A DNA stretch of 20,725 bases from Symbiodinium natans. Taxonomy: Eukaryota > Sar > Dinophyceae > Suessiales > Symbiodiniaceae. The notes below the pieces were generated by a model. That model had not been told where the DNA came from. It saw only the letters and a list, made by a program, of their open reading frames with translations, and did not search any database. The DNA lies in the NCBI GenBank assembly GCA_905221605.1, contig CAJNDS010002206.1:203501-224225 (forward strand), given 5' to 3'. The translations under genes were made by a program, and so were the position numbers. The first letter of the stretch is position 1. Every line of letters begins with the position of its first letter. This document shows, one piece after another, positions 7,866 through 15,379 of the stretch.

Positions 7866-8062
7866 CGCGCAGATGATTCGAAAAGCGCCCAAGCCGAAAT
7901 GCCCATAAGTACTGATAGCTCGAGTCCCGAAAGCCCACTCAACGTATTTTCAAAGCGATTGGGATCCTTAAACCCCAAAGCATACACCCGCTTGTACTTG
8001 CGCTCCAAGGCGCCATCCGGTGCAAATGGCACGACGGCCCGTCCCTCCACCGTCATCCTCGG
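7866..8062 (-). CDS. Exon, unrecognised protein
   Basis: The segment encodes PRMTVEGRAVVPFAPDGA, LERKYKRVYALGFKDPNR, FENTLSGLSGLELSVLMG, ISAWALFESSAR, ending at a consensus-like donor CG|GTAAGC with two bases over. The start was set at an acceptor after CCATGCAAG; the frame is also open upstream (EGTCMYLLLPCK). One of the better exons in the window, but the family is unknown. Confidence 0.6.
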
Positions 8063-8249
8063 CTTGCATGGCAAGAGCAGGTACATGCAAGTACCCTCGT
8101 GCGTGTCAAAATGGCAGCAGCAGGAGCCCTTTAACCCTGAGAGCTGCGTGGACCCTCTTGAAACTCCAAAGCGACAAGCCTGCACAACCTTCTAAACAGA
8201 CTACAGGCAAGAGGCACGTTGATGTTGTCACGTCTACGTTTTGTTAAGT

Positions 8250-8301
8250 TCAGCTTTCTTCGTGCTTTGAGTTGGTCAGAGCAGCTTCGGAATGAAGTTC
8301 A
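8250..8301 (-). CDS. Short exon
   Basis: A good acceptor (GTTCCTGGTTTCTCTGCAAG) leads to ELHSEAALTNSKHEES and TGA. A GC donor at GAAA|GCTGAAC would end it before the stop. Acidic, unassigned. Confidence 0.43.
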
Positions 8302-8569
8302 CTTGCAGAGAAACCAGGAACGTTGAGTCCGCGCTTGCTTTGGCTCAAGGAAAAAATCACTGTAGCAGGAGCTGGTGCTGCTATGGTTGGCTTGGGTCAG
8401 GTACGGTTGTAGACACATACAAATACATATATGTATATATGTATAAAAGCAATATTGCTCTGCATTGTTCTTGGCTCTGAGCAGAAGAAACCAAACAAGC
8501 CAAGCAGCAAGTATAGAAAGGGCAACCACACCGCCAGACCAACGACCAAAGAAACAGAAGCAAAAACAC
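8302..8569. other. Probable intron with TA microsatellite
   Basis: The minus strand starts with a GTGTTTTT donor at 8569, is T-rich and contains a TACATATATGTATATATG tract at about 8418-8446. Its T-richness gives false hydrophobic reading frames. Confidence 0.55.
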
Positions 8570-8675
8570 TTGCCATGACCCTCCTGGGAGCCTCAAACCT
8601 CTGAACCGCACGCCCCGGCGCCAAGCCGAGGGGGAGGGACTCCTAGGCGGCGATCGTGACACCCGAAGTGGGGAC
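8570..8675 (-). CDS. Exon, Ser/Arg/Pro-rich
   Basis: Acceptor CACCTGACAACTGCAG, then SPLRVSRSPPRSPSPSAW, RRGVRFRGLRLPGGSWQ, then donor CAA|GTGTTT. It enters needing one base, matching the two-base exit of 8769-8965. The basic SR/SP-rich composition suggests a disordered region. Confidence 0.54.
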
Positions 8676-8768
8676 CTGCAGTTGTCAGGTGCACTGTTGA
8701 AGGCATAGGTTCTCCCTGGTTTAGTGCCCTTCAACAGATGTCAAAGTTACGGTCTTTCCGTCTTGCAC

Positions 8769-8965
8769 CGGCCTGGAGGGCGAGAGCCTGCTGCGCAGCT
8801 GGCTGAAAGCCTCCGTCCGTGCCTGAGAAGTTCAACATACAGGGCAAACCCGGAGCTCTCTTCCATCGAAAGGTCTTCGGCCTGATTTCCATGTCTCTCA
8901 CGCCCCTTCATGGGAAGTGATGATGCATGCGGCGCCTGCGTATGGGCGTCCTCCTCAATTTCGTC
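8769..8965 (-). CDS. Exon, acidic, unrecognised
   Basis: Acceptor TTTTCTTGTTACGTTTGCGAG and donor CCG|GTGCAAG frame DEIEEDAHTQAPHASSLP, MKGRERHGNQAEDLSM, EESSGFALYVELLRHGRR, LSASCAAGSRPPGR. It is 197 nt, phase 0 in and two bases over at exit, matching the next exon at 8675. No known domain seen. Confidence 0.62.
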
Positions 8966-9048
8966 CTCGCAAACGTAACAAGAAAATTGCAACTTCGCGA
9001 TAGGAGATAGGAGTTTAGACTCATGCTCTAGGAAAGAACTATGAATCT

Positions 9049-9090
9049 GATGTGTTCCGATGTGTTCTGATGCGTTCCGATGTGTTCTCG
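9049..9090 (+). repeat. 10-nt minisatellite
   Basis: About four units of TGTGTTCCGA with C/T and T/C variants. Not a multiple of three, so probably intronic. It sits about 20 nt from the candidate exon at 9111. Confidence 0.8.
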
Positions 9091-9110
9091 CCCGTCCAGG
9101 ATGTCAGCAC

Positions 9111-9147
9111 CATCGAAATAGAGTGGCTTGCGATTCGGGGAGAAGTC
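9111..9147 (-). CDS. Candidate short exon
   Basis: Acceptor TTTTGCAAACTCGACAG, then DFSPNRKPLYFD and one extra base before GT (ATG|GTGCTG). The frame stays open through GADILDGREH into the 10-nt minisatellite. Confidence 0.42.
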
Positions 9148-9247
9148 CTGTCGAGTTTGCAAAACGGCAACGAGGATCAGCTGAACTGAAAGCTCTCCCG
9201 CTGAATGCAGAAGCACACAGCAATTGCAGCAGACTTCGGTTCCACAT

Positions 9248-9276
9248 GAAGAGTCTGAAGAGTCTGAAGAGTCTGT
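9248..9276 (+). repeat. 9-nt microsatellite GAAGAGTCT
   Basis: Three tandem units of GAAGAGTCT. The minus strand would read Asp-Ser-Ser repeats. Confidence 0.75.
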
Positions 9277-9347
9277 GGTGGTCTCCTTCTTTTGTCTGGC
9301 TGGCAGGCCGCCGCCAGTGCCGCCATCATGGCCGGGCACCGTGCCCA

Positions 9348-9872
9348 TCAGAGGGATGAAGATGCGACGGCCTCGCCGAAAACTTGGGCTGCCATGAGGA
9401 GGCATCGAGCTTCTCTCGGGCAAGCGGCTGTGCAAAGTTTTGGATGGCCGGAAAGAGTCGCCGCGTCGACATTCATGGGTTCTGCCATATCTAGAACCCC
9501 GCGACAGAGAGCTTCCTCTAGGTATCCGCTCCAACAGTACATGTCCCACCTGGGTGCATGTCTAAGAGAATGCTCCGTCGAGACTTCACCTGACTTGCGA
9601 ACGGCTTCAAGCGCGGTTTGCAAGTACTCGCGGCACGGCATCATGCCGCCGGCTGAACCATAACAACTCAACTTAACCCTTTCAGAGCCTTGCAATGTTC
9701 GCTGCGAACCCTGAAGCTCTTGAACCGGTAAAACATCAGATGCAGGTGAAGGGTCGAGGTGGCCAATGATGCGCGCAGCATGGCGGCTCCACCGCTTCAC
9801 GAGCGCGGCAAACCTCTGAAGAAGTCTACCGTGGTGATGCATGCACAGGGCATACACTACGGTCCGCTGTGC
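9348..9872 (-). CDS. Large terminal exon, unrecognised protein
   Basis: After acceptor AGAAAGTCTTTCTAG the frame is open for 174 codons to TGA at 9348. Segments: AQRTVVYALCMHHHGRLLQR, FAALVKRWSRHAARIIGHLD, PSPASDVLPVQELQ, SCYGSAGGMMPCREYLQTAL, EAVRKSG, CWSGYLEEALCRGVLDMAEP, MNVDAATLSGHPKLCTAACP, REARCLLMAAQVFGEA. An AG|GTGAAG donor at 9590 could instead split it. Entry phase matches the exon at 9948. Probably the C-terminus of the chain starting at 10475. Seven or more Cys residues; no known family. Confidence 0.58.
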   Translation of the reverse strand, partial: AQRTVVYALCMHHHGRLLQRFAALVKRWSRHAARIIGHLDPSPASDVLPVQELQGSQRTLQGSERVKLSCYGSAGGMMPCREYLQTALEAVRKSGEVSTEHSLRHAPRWDMYCWSGYLEEALCRGVLDMAEPMNVDAATLSGHPKLCTAACPREARCLLMAAQVFGEAVASSSL

Positions 9873-9947
9873 CTAGAAAGACTTTCTGCAACCAAAACCC
9901 TTCACCAAACCTCCCCGATGCCTCGAGTTTGAAAGCTGGTCGTTGAC

Positions 9948-10047
9948 CTCCGAAAAGAAAAGAGTTCTTTTGCCAAGCGTCTCCAGAGGATGCGTGCTTT
10001 CATCGAGCATCACCTCGTTGAAGGGCCGCTCAACAGCCAAAGGCCGG
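9948..10047 (-). CDS. Exon in phase-consistent chain
   Basis: A strong acceptor (GCTTTCATGTTCTTTTGGTAAGCAG, 10048-10072) and donor GAG|GTCAAC frame RPLAVERPFNEVMLDEST, HPLETLGKRTLFFSE. The 75-nt intron to 9872 keeps phase. The alternative donor at 9911 would not. Confidence 0.6.
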
Positions 10048-10225
10048 CTGCTTACCAAAAGAACATGAAAGCACAGGCAGATTTCGAGAGGAATTAATAA
10101 AATATGGAGGAGAAAACCTTTCGTTCCGGGATGAAGACAGAGTTTTTTGATTGAAGCGCTGGCCCGAAATTTGACCATCTAGAGGTCTAGATCTTAAGAC
10201 GTCCCATGTTGACATGCTGAAGTAC

Positions 10226-10299
10226 CGATTGATACCATGAGCCATGAGCACCTGGGTAATGCCCTTCCCGAAGATTGCATCACGCAAGCCAACATCTTC
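10226..10299 (-). CDS. Exon in phase-consistent chain
   Basis: Behind CATGAACCTGATCTCAG: EDVGLRDAIFGKGITQVL, MAHGINR, then CG|GTACTT with two bases over, matching 10047. The frame stays open further (YFSMSTWDVLRS), so the end may be later. It begins 26 nt from the preceding coding segment in another frame. Confidence 0.5.
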
Positions 10300-10325
10300 C
10301 TGAGATCAGGTTCATGATTGAGCGC

Positions 10326-10365
10326 TCGCTTCTTAACAACGGCAAGACTGGCTGCAACTGCCAAG
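10326..10365 (-). CDS. Short coding segment flanked by 20- and 26-nt gaps
   Basis: Encodes LAVAASLAVVKKR. The frame is open on both sides (TITDKWCVVTIHIS before, ALNHEPDL after), so it may instead be one exon with indels. With GT-AG and GC-AG gaps removed, phase is kept on both sides. Confidence 0.42.
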
Positions 10366-10385
10366 CTGATGTGTATAGTCACCAC

Positions 10386-10475
10386 GCACCATTTGTCTGT
10401 GATGGTGCCGAGCAAAGGTCATCAGGCATATCGCACTCCATGAGGAAGTGAACTCCTTCGAGGATTTCTTGAAGC
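10386..10475 (-). CDS. Exon, acidic
   Basis: A good acceptor (AACTTGACTTTTGCTTGGCAG) precedes LQEILEGVHFLMECDMPD and DLCSAPSQTNGA. First member of the chain that runs to 9348. Its neighbour at 10365 lies only 20 nt away. Confidence 0.52.
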
Positions 10476-10687
10476 CTGCCAAGCAAAAGTCAAGTTGGGC
10501 CCAACACCGCCGAAATCTGTGGCTCGACCCCTCTGACAGTCAGCCGGGCCAAATAAGTTGCAAACAAGCGGCTCGGCCCTGCGCATGGAATTCAACCTTG
10601 GCGTCGGCATCCCATATCATGCCTGCATCCCTGCAACCTCTAAGTCTAAGTCACTATTGTCAGATAACAATAGAAAAAGGGTCAGGC

Positions 10688-10733
10688 TTCAAGTTCGCAG
10701 TAGGCCCGTACAGGCGGAGGGCTCTCTAGATCC
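10688..10733 (-). CDS. Candidate short exon
   Basis: Acceptor GCCTTCGTTTTGTTCGCAG, then DLESPPPVRAYCELE, then a GC donor (GAA|GCCTGA). Its exit phase does not match the exon at 10475 directly, so another exon or donor is needed. Confidence 0.4.
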
Positions 10734-10764
10734 CTGCGAACAAAACGAAGGCGTCTCACCGTAG

Positions 10765-10925
10765 CCAAAAAGTCTGCATTCACAGCGTCAGCCCAAGTTC
10801 TTCTGGTAGAACATGAGGGCGAATTCGGTCAGAAAACCCGACACCACCCACCCCCAGCCCAGCCGAGATGCATCTCGATGAGCTGATCGTAGCGCGACAG
10901 CCGGCTCCTGCTGAGGTCCGCAACA
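10765..10925 (-). other. Coding-like region, frame unresolved
   Basis: All three minus frames are open and plausible (for example LSRYDQLIEMHLGWAG; EFALMFYQKNLG; SDRIRPHVLPEELGLTL). An acceptor-like CGGACCTCAGCAG lies near 10910. One or two exons probably sit here. Confidence 0.35.
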
Positions 10926-11097
10926 AGACTTCGTGGAGTTTTCCGCTATCCTGATGCAACTCTAACTGTTTTTAAAAACGACACCCTAGCCTGCCTCCAT
11001 GTAGGGGCTCTGCAAGTTACTCAAACTAACACCTTGGTCCACTCTTAGCATTGTCAGGCGGGTTGAGTGAGTCGGCGGACGAAGGCCTGGGGATGAA

Positions 11098-11158
11098 GGG
11101 TTTAGGGTTTATTCGACTCTCACGCTGGCGAAATGGGGTTTAGGGTTTAGGGTTTTTT
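11098..11158 (+). repeat. Interstitial telomere-like TTTAGGG tracts
   Basis: Two short tracts of the plant-type telomere heptamer: GGGTTTAGGGTTTA at 11098-11111 and GGGGTTTAGGGTTTAGGG at 11135-11152 followed by T. They are separated by 23 nt of other sequence. The heptamer is the reported telomere repeat of dinoflagellates. Confidence 0.85.
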
Positions 11159-11359
11159 CACAGATTGTTAACAGCTGAGCTCATGCTTGGCGACGGAGGA
11201 CCTCCAAGAAGGGATGGTGCAGCACGGGAAGCAAGAACAATCCCCCCCAAGAACTGCGTGGAATTAAGCAGCTCCTGACCCCCTGAAACAGGCGAAGGAA
11301 TGCCCCGCGGGAACCTCGGTGCAGTGAATAGCCAGAGCCAGAGGGGGTCCTATTTTGAC

Positions 11360-11435
11360 GTGTCCCTATTTTGACAGGCCTCATCAAGCCCCGTATGGCC
11401 CAAGCCAGTTGATGATGGTTCTCAAGATCATTCAA
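11360..11435 (-). CDS. Candidate exon
   Basis: The frame reads NDLENHHQLAWAIRGLMRPV, KIG, with an acceptor-like TTTCCAG about 20 nt upstream. Junctions are unclear; the 3' end is guessed. Confidence 0.3.
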
Positions 11436-11479
11436 AGCCGGATCTGGAAACGGGTCGTGCTAGGCAATGTGTTCTTCAA

Positions 11480-11533
11480 TCACAGATCTTCTGCCAGAGA
11501 ACATCGGCCGCTGCCTTGGCCTTTTGGGGGCAG
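11480..11533 (-). CDS. Candidate exon
   Basis: Behind CGGTTGGCGCAG: PQKAKAAADVLWQKICD and TGA at 11480, or a donor just before the stop (TCT|GTGATT). Ala/Lys-rich, helix-like. Confidence 0.38.
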   Translation of the reverse strand: MPPKGQGSGRCSLAEDL

Positions 11534-11939
11534 CTGCGCCAACCGAATGGCGCCCAGCGCGGGCCTGAGATGGGACAGATGAGCTTCCAGCCAGGCCCTC
11601 GAGGCTCCCTCATACTTCGGGGTTGCTAGAATCTTGGTGGAACTTGCGATGCTTGCTCAACAGCCACCTGAACATGTGAAGAATATGGCTTCTGTCCAGT
11701 CAGTTGTAACCACAATGTACAACATGTTTCATGCTCATAATGGCAAGCATGCCGGGCTTCTCGGGAATTAAGTAGCTGGCCATATCACACTTGATGGCTA
11801 CGGCGAAGCCTGTGAAATTCCCTTCAAGCACCATACCACGCACCGCAGGCCAAGGAACAAATAGGCGCTTTGCGCACACGCCTTCAGGTCCTGGATTCCC
11901 GCATGCCGCGGTTCAGTTTGGGGCTACACGGCTACTTAC
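11534..11939. other. No supported exon
   Basis: Probable intron downstream of the 11940 donor. Nothing recognisable. Confidence 0.4.
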
Positions 11940-12039
11940 ACGGCTTGCTCAGAATTTTGGAAGACATTCTCGGCACGCTCCAAAAAATTCGAAGCTTGCG
12001 AGAACTTGGCAGGTCCTCAAGCTCAGCTTTGATGGCAGC
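11940..12039 (-). CDS. Exon with consensus GTAAGT donor, coiled-coil
   Basis: Acceptor TCTATGACTATCTTGGCAG, then AAIKAELEDLPSSRKLRIFW and SVPRMSSKILSKP, then a full GTAAGT donor. The first half is an acidic/basic heptad-like helix. Phase-matched to 12128. Confidence 0.62.
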
Positions 12040-12127
12040 CTGCCAAGATAGTCATAGAAGCGATGTGAGCTTTCGCTGCGCAGAGCGACCCATGCGGCAT
12101 GCTTGCACACGGAACTGCGGAGCCAAC

Positions 12128-12219
12128 CTCCAGCTCTGTTTCCGGAGCTTCGAGGAAGTAAAAGCTATCACCGGCGGCCGTGATGTTGGTTTGGGCCTCA
12201 AGTTCCAGGCAATGCAAGT
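12128..12219 (-). CDS. Exon, coiled-coil, possibly split by a 24-nt intron
   Basis: Acceptor TGTAGACTCCTGACAG; encodes LHCLELEAQTNITAA, GDSFYFLE, APETELE; donor GAG|GTTGGC. The middle 24 nt (12148-12171) run GTGATAG...CTTCCTCGAAG and would also keep frame if spliced. Entry matches 12420, exit matches 12039. Confidence 0.52.
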
Positions 12220-12419
12220 CTGTCAGGAGTCTACAATACCTGTGAAGTTAGTCTTTTGCAGGCTGATTCGAGGCAGCACACACATGAAACAACGCGAGCA
12301 CGAAACTCAACTAGACCTTGCACAACGTTGGCCAGGAAACTTGACATTCACAGCCGCTGGACCTTGGATGAACTGCGATGCCGGCCACGGTTGGCATGAC
12401 AGTCGCCCCACCCAAACAC

Positions 12420-12507
12420 CCACAAAGGGTTGGATGTTGTGGCTAAGCCACTCCGTCACTTTGTTGGCAGCTCGTCGCGCGATTTCCTCTGCCACCGCGG
12501 CTTCAAA
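12420..12507 (-). CDS. Exon, Ala/Glu/Arg-rich helix
   Basis: Acceptor CGCCACATCCCCTGGCCAG, then FEAAVAEEIARRAANKVTEW and LSHNIQPFVG. Donor GG|GTGTTT. Strongly helix-like. The phase 0 entry fits the exon at 12565 across a 57-nt intron. Confidence 0.62.
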
Positions 12508-12564
12508 CTGGCCAGGGGATGTGGCGTGAAAAACTCATGGGGCCCTTTGGTATTCCTGATGAAC

Positions 12565-12638
12565 CTCGCCCATCGCAACTTTGTCCATATGAGACCGCAA
12601 TTGCCACACATGTGACGATGTTGACAGAAAGTAGATAT
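12565..12638 (-). CDS. Exon in coiled-coil chain
   Basis: Acceptor GACATGCTCATATCAG, then IYFLSTSSHVWQLRSHMDKV and AMGE, donor GAG|GTTCAT. Links in phase to 12507. Confidence 0.52.
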
Positions 12639-12686
12639 CTGATATGAGCATGTCCTGGCCACTGTAGGCCTATGCAGATGCAACAC

Positions 12687-12773
12687 GTTGAACCAAGGAC
12701 TCAAGGCCTCTTCTGCCCTCTCAGCGTCCGAGTCCGAGTCCCCCTCGCCACCCGGCAGTCTCTTCTTGCTCGA
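12687..12773 (-). CDS. Exon, acidic Ser-Asp stretch
   Basis: Acceptor GCCGCCCCTGCGCAG, then SSKKRLPGGEGDSDSDAERA and EEALSPWFN, donor AAC|GTGTTG. The SDSD cluster resembles a casein-kinase-type acidic disordered region. Exit phase as drawn does not match 12638; a donor at TTGA|GTCC would. Confidence 0.55.
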
Positions 12774-12999
12774 CTGCGCAGGGGCGGCTCGAGGGGTAAG
12801 AGCTCTAAACACTGAAAGGTGCTGAGCTTAAGGACCCCAATTCTATCTTTGATTTTACCTGACTGCAGCAAGCATCAAGCACAGCACACGGACAGGCTGC
12901 CGCAGAAACAATATACATCATTTACCAGCGACTCATCCCAGGGCCTGTCTCGATAGCGAAGATTTGGAAGCAACGCGGAGATTCTCCAACCTCAGGCAC
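12774..12999. other. No firm exon
   Basis: A possible segment YRDRPWDESLVNDVYCF on the minus strand near 12912-12962 and a TCAG|GTAAAA donor-like site at about 12860. Evidence too thin for a call. Confidence 0.3.
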
Positions 13000-13080
13000 C
13001 CCGCTCCTTGTAAACTCTCTTCCACGCTCTCGCACGCGGCCGAAACCACCCCCTCGTGCTCAGACGCTCAGGCATGCCTT
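13000..13080 (-). CDS. Exon, Arg/Lys-rich
   Basis: A long pyrimidine tract (CTCTCGTTCCTTTTTCTTTC, 13095-13120) precedes GMPERLSTRGWFRPRARAWK, RVYKERG and a GT donor (GGG|GTGCCT). Basic, possibly nucleic-acid binding; this is inference from charge only. Confidence 0.52.
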
Positions 13081-13255
13081 CTCGGAACGACATGCGATGG
13101 AGAAAGAAAAAGGAACGAGAGAAATCGCAGCAACACACACGCAAAGACTGATACTGTTGTTGGACGAAGAGATAGCTTGGAGCGCAAACCGTGTGTGAAA
13201 AGAAACCTTGCGCAGTTAAGGTGTTGAATGAATGGTTTTGGGACCTTCTCAGAAC

Positions 13256-13321
13256 CTGTTCCTGTAAACGTTCAGCCTTCGGAGTAACATCCTAACCACA
13301 ATTGGGTGCCCCGTCTGATCC
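13256..13321 (-). CDS. Exon, basic
   Basis: Acceptor CCCGGTTCTGCTGCAG and donor CAG|GTTCTG frame DQTGHPIVVRMLLRRLNVYR and N. Enters needing one base, exits with two. A 17-nt upstream piece (SPDSK, near 13430-13450) would splice in phase. Confidence 0.5.
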
Positions 13322-13707
13322 CTGCAGCAGAACCGGGGCGGCGCGCGTTGGCGTAAACACTTGAAGGGCAAGTCGAAGCTATCTTTCTTCAAGGTAATGT
13401 ATGACTTCTTTAAATTCCCCCTCAAACGCATAGCAGACCTTTTTGAATCCGGGCTCTGCAAGATGCTGATATACCACTGACTGATTCTGTATCATGAATC
13501 AGATGAAACTGAATACAAAGCACCAACAACACATGTCGCGCATGGTGATTACTGGTTTAATTATGCATGTAAAATACAAATTCGAGACTACGTTCTGCAG
13601 ATGACGATGATGATGGCTGCCAACAATCCACAATGTAAATATCTGGGTAGGGGACACCCTCTGTCTTTCCCGCCGTTTCTTCTGTCTTTCCTTCCTCGCT
13701 CTCTCAG
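13322..13707. other. No firm gene
   Basis: Contains the possible tiny SPDSK exon on the minus strand and, at 13665-13707, a long plus-strand pyrimidine tract leading into the plus-strand exon at 13708. Confidence 0.4.
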
Positions 13708-13824
13708 GAGAATGAAATAGAGTCTGTCACTCGTTTGATCCTGACCTTTCTGCAAACATGTGGAGCATTGCCATTTTTACAGATGTTGAGTCTCCCAAAA
13801 GCTCCTGTGTGCTCAGGCAGTTAG
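13708..13824 (+). CDS. Plus-strand terminal exon candidate
   Basis: The plus strand has a textbook acceptor (TCTTTCCTTCCTCGCTCTCTCAG, 13685-13707) followed by 38 codons and TAG: ENEIESVTRLILTFLQTCGA, LPFLQMLSLPKAPVCSGS. This opposes the minus-strand exon run on both sides. The opposite purine-rich strand also reads open (RERGRKDRRNGGKDRG), so strand is not certain. Confidence 0.42.
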   Translation, partial: ENEIESVTRLILTFLQTCGALPFLQMLSLPKAPVCSGS

Positions 13825-13847
13825 GCACAAGAAAACCGATCGAACCA

Positions 13848-13889
13848 TCAAAGCGCCAGATGCTGCGCGCGCTGCGCCAAGTGCTTCAG
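13848..13889 (-). CDS. Exon start with strong acceptor; frame uncertain
   Basis: Acceptor GAGTTTAAGTTTTTCAG is excellent. Frame 0 gives LKHLAQRAQHLAL then TGA; frame +1 gives AEALGAARAASGALM. The second joins in phase to 13971-14064 if that exon uses a GC donor (TCG|GCTGCA). Confidence 0.42.
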   Translation of the reverse strand: MKHLAQRAQHLAL

Positions 13890-13970
13890 CTGAAAAACTT
13901 AAACTCTGTGCGACGCGCGTCCCCAGCACTCCGATGAACCCTGCCGGGGGCTGCTGGCTACAGCAAGTAC

Positions 13971-14064
13971 CGTGCTGAGGTGCAGCCGAGAATCTCTTCG
14001 GTTTTCTTGCGCAGCACTTGTCGGATGTGCACAGCACTGCTGCTCAGCGTGGTGTCCTCACTGG
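13971..14064 (-). CDS. Exon, helical
   Basis: Acceptor CTGACCTAAACTGTCAG and GT donor CACG|GTACTT frame SEDTTLSSSAVHIRQVLR, KKTEEILGCTSA. A branch-like CTGAC lies upstream. Entry phase matches 14133. Confidence 0.62.
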
Positions 14065-14132
14065 CTGACAGTTTAGGTCAGCATACTGGGTTGAAAAGCA
14101 CGGCCAGGAACATCAGCAACGAGCCCTCAAAC

Positions 14133-14183
14133 CAACATGGTTGCGCAACTTCGTCTTGGTGTCCTCTGGCGGTGGCTCGTTGC
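14133..14183 (-). CDS. Exon, charged
   Basis: Acceptor GTATCCGGACCCATGCAG, then NEPPPEDTKTKLRNHV, then donor TTG|GTTTGA, one base over, which fits the two-base start of 14064. Confidence 0.58.
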
Positions 14184-14231
14184 CTGCATGGGTCCGGATA
14201 CACTGTCATGCCCTAGCGCGGCATCCTGAAC

Positions 14232-14302
14232 CCCTTCCCGAAATCCCAAGTCCCGCTGAGCAGTGGATCCCCATATGTCGGTACTGCCACGACCAGCTCA
14301 AA
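14232..14302 (-). CDS. Exon, unrecognised
   Basis: Acceptor TAGTGGCTGCTTGCAG, then FELVVAVPTYGDPLLSGTWD, FGK, donor GG|GTTCAG. Convincing composition; family unknown. Confidence 0.55.
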
Positions 14303-14347
14303 CTGCAAGCAGCCACTATGGCACTATGAGAAACCCTGCCCCCCGGC

Positions 14348-14390
14348 CTGCAGCCACATGTGCATCTTGCAGGATGGCCTGCGCCTCATC
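14348..14390 (-). CDS. Exon, acidic helix
   Basis: After GTGGCGCATGCAAG: DEAQAILQDAHVAA, then a GC donor (CAG|GCCGGG). Confidence 0.45.
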
Positions 14391-14496
14391 CTTGCATGCG
14401 CCACCCAGCACCCAGCGTCTCATGCACGCACTCGTCCGAAAACCAAAACCCCACACAAAGCAGAAGGCAACCAACTTACGCCCTCTCAGATGTTAC

Positions 14497-14530
14497 GTCT
14501 ATCCTGCAATATTTCTTCCCAATCACGGGA
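14497..14530 (-). CDS. Short exon
   Basis: Acceptor TTGTATGCCCCTGCAG, SRDWEEILQDR, donor GAC|GTAACA. Confidence 0.47.
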
Positions 14531-14693
14531 CTGCAGGGGCATACAAGCCAAGCTCCTCGAGTAAGCTGGAAATCCGAATGTCCGCACAACAACCCGCACA
14601 GGCCAACAGCCTAAATCAGGACTCGTTGAATGGCTTCGACATACAGGCATTGACATGCTTTGCCATCCACAGCCGAGAAGGGCCGCGAAAAGC

Positions 14694-14750
14694 CGAGTGG
14701 AGCCGAGAAGCATAGTCATCGAGCTTGGCTTTGGCCTCGAACCGCATTCG
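14694..14750 (-). CDS. Exon, coiled-coil
   Basis: After CCCTTGCATCTGAG: RMRFEAKAKLDDYASRLHS, with a GC donor (TCG|GCTTTT). The frame is open upstream too (STALASE). Repeated CTCGGCT motifs follow. Confidence 0.5.
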
Positions 14751-14970
14751 CTCAGATGCAAGGGCCGTTGAATGTTTGGTGTTGCCTTTCTTCGAAATCG
14801 TCACGAAGACATACTTTTGCACAGCGCCCTTTCACTGCAAATGTTCCTCTAAACGACTGAGCTCCCCTCCTCCACAGGTGGTTCCGCCGCTCGTGCGCGC
14901 CTGCATCTATGCCGTGGGCCGGACATGTTATATGATATGATATGTTATTCTAATGGATACTATGTCTAAA

Positions 14971-15013
14971 TTGTATATATATATATATATACATATATAT
15001 ACATATATATTAT
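14971..15013. repeat. TA-rich microsatellite
   Basis: (TA)n interrupted by C: TATATATATATATATATA, then CATATATATA units. Confidence 0.9.
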
Positions 15014-15044
15014 GTGCATTCATTCGACGTGGCCATCTGCGGCC

Positions 15045-15088
15045 CTGGTGCTCTTTCTCCAGTTGAAGCTTCAGCTTTGCAACCTCGG
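15045..15088 (-). CDS. Exon, coiled-coil
   Basis: After ACAAACAGCCTGAG: EVAKLKLQLEKEHQ, a clean heptad-type helix. The in-frame TGA just upstream forces the acceptor. The donor is not GT (CAG|GGCC), so the end is approximate. Confidence 0.48.
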
Positions 15089-15152
15089 CTCAGGCTGTTT
15101 GTAATGCGTCCTTCGAACTGTGGCAGAGCAAAAGAGCACATCATGTGGGAAC

Positions 15153-15206
15153 CTGCTTTCGCAGCTCATCCATTTCCTCCGCATCGTCAAAAACACGGCT
15201 CTTCGC
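15153..15206 (-). CDS. Exon with textbook splice sites, coiled-coil
   Basis: Acceptor GGTCTTGCGTCGTCAG and donor AAGCAG|GTTCCC frame exactly 18 codons, AKSRVFDDAEEMDELRKQ, phase 0 both sides. One of the clearest exons. Acidic/basic heptads suggest a coiled coil continuous with 15045 and 14694. Confidence 0.65.
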
Positions 15207-15379
15207 CTGACGACGCAAGACCGGCTAAATCACATCGGCGGATGTGGCCTTCCAACCTTCAGCCAACAATACGAAACCATACCCAGCTTCCGGGGTTAAA
15301 TCGCTGGCCAATTCTTGCAGTTCTCACAAGCAGGTGTGTATTGAGACCTGCTGCTCCTTTGCACAGAGTGCTCAAGTGT

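Noticed and set aside
7534-7908. 124-codon plus-strand frame
   Set aside because: It starts at TTG and lies opposite three minus-strand exons joined by strong, phase-matched splice sites (GTAAGC donor). Treated as an antisense shadow.
8397-8624. Minus-strand frame with an apparent transmembrane helix (VMASVFASVSLVVGLAVWLP)
   Set aside because: It lies in a T-rich stretch between a GT donor and a TTCTGCTCAG acceptor. T-rich introns translate into hydrophobic residues, so it is probably not a membrane segment.
9028-9549. 173-codon minus-strand frame
   Set aside because: It overlaps the better frame of 9348-9872, is Arg/Ser/Gly-rich without structure, and ends in the 10-nt minisatellite.
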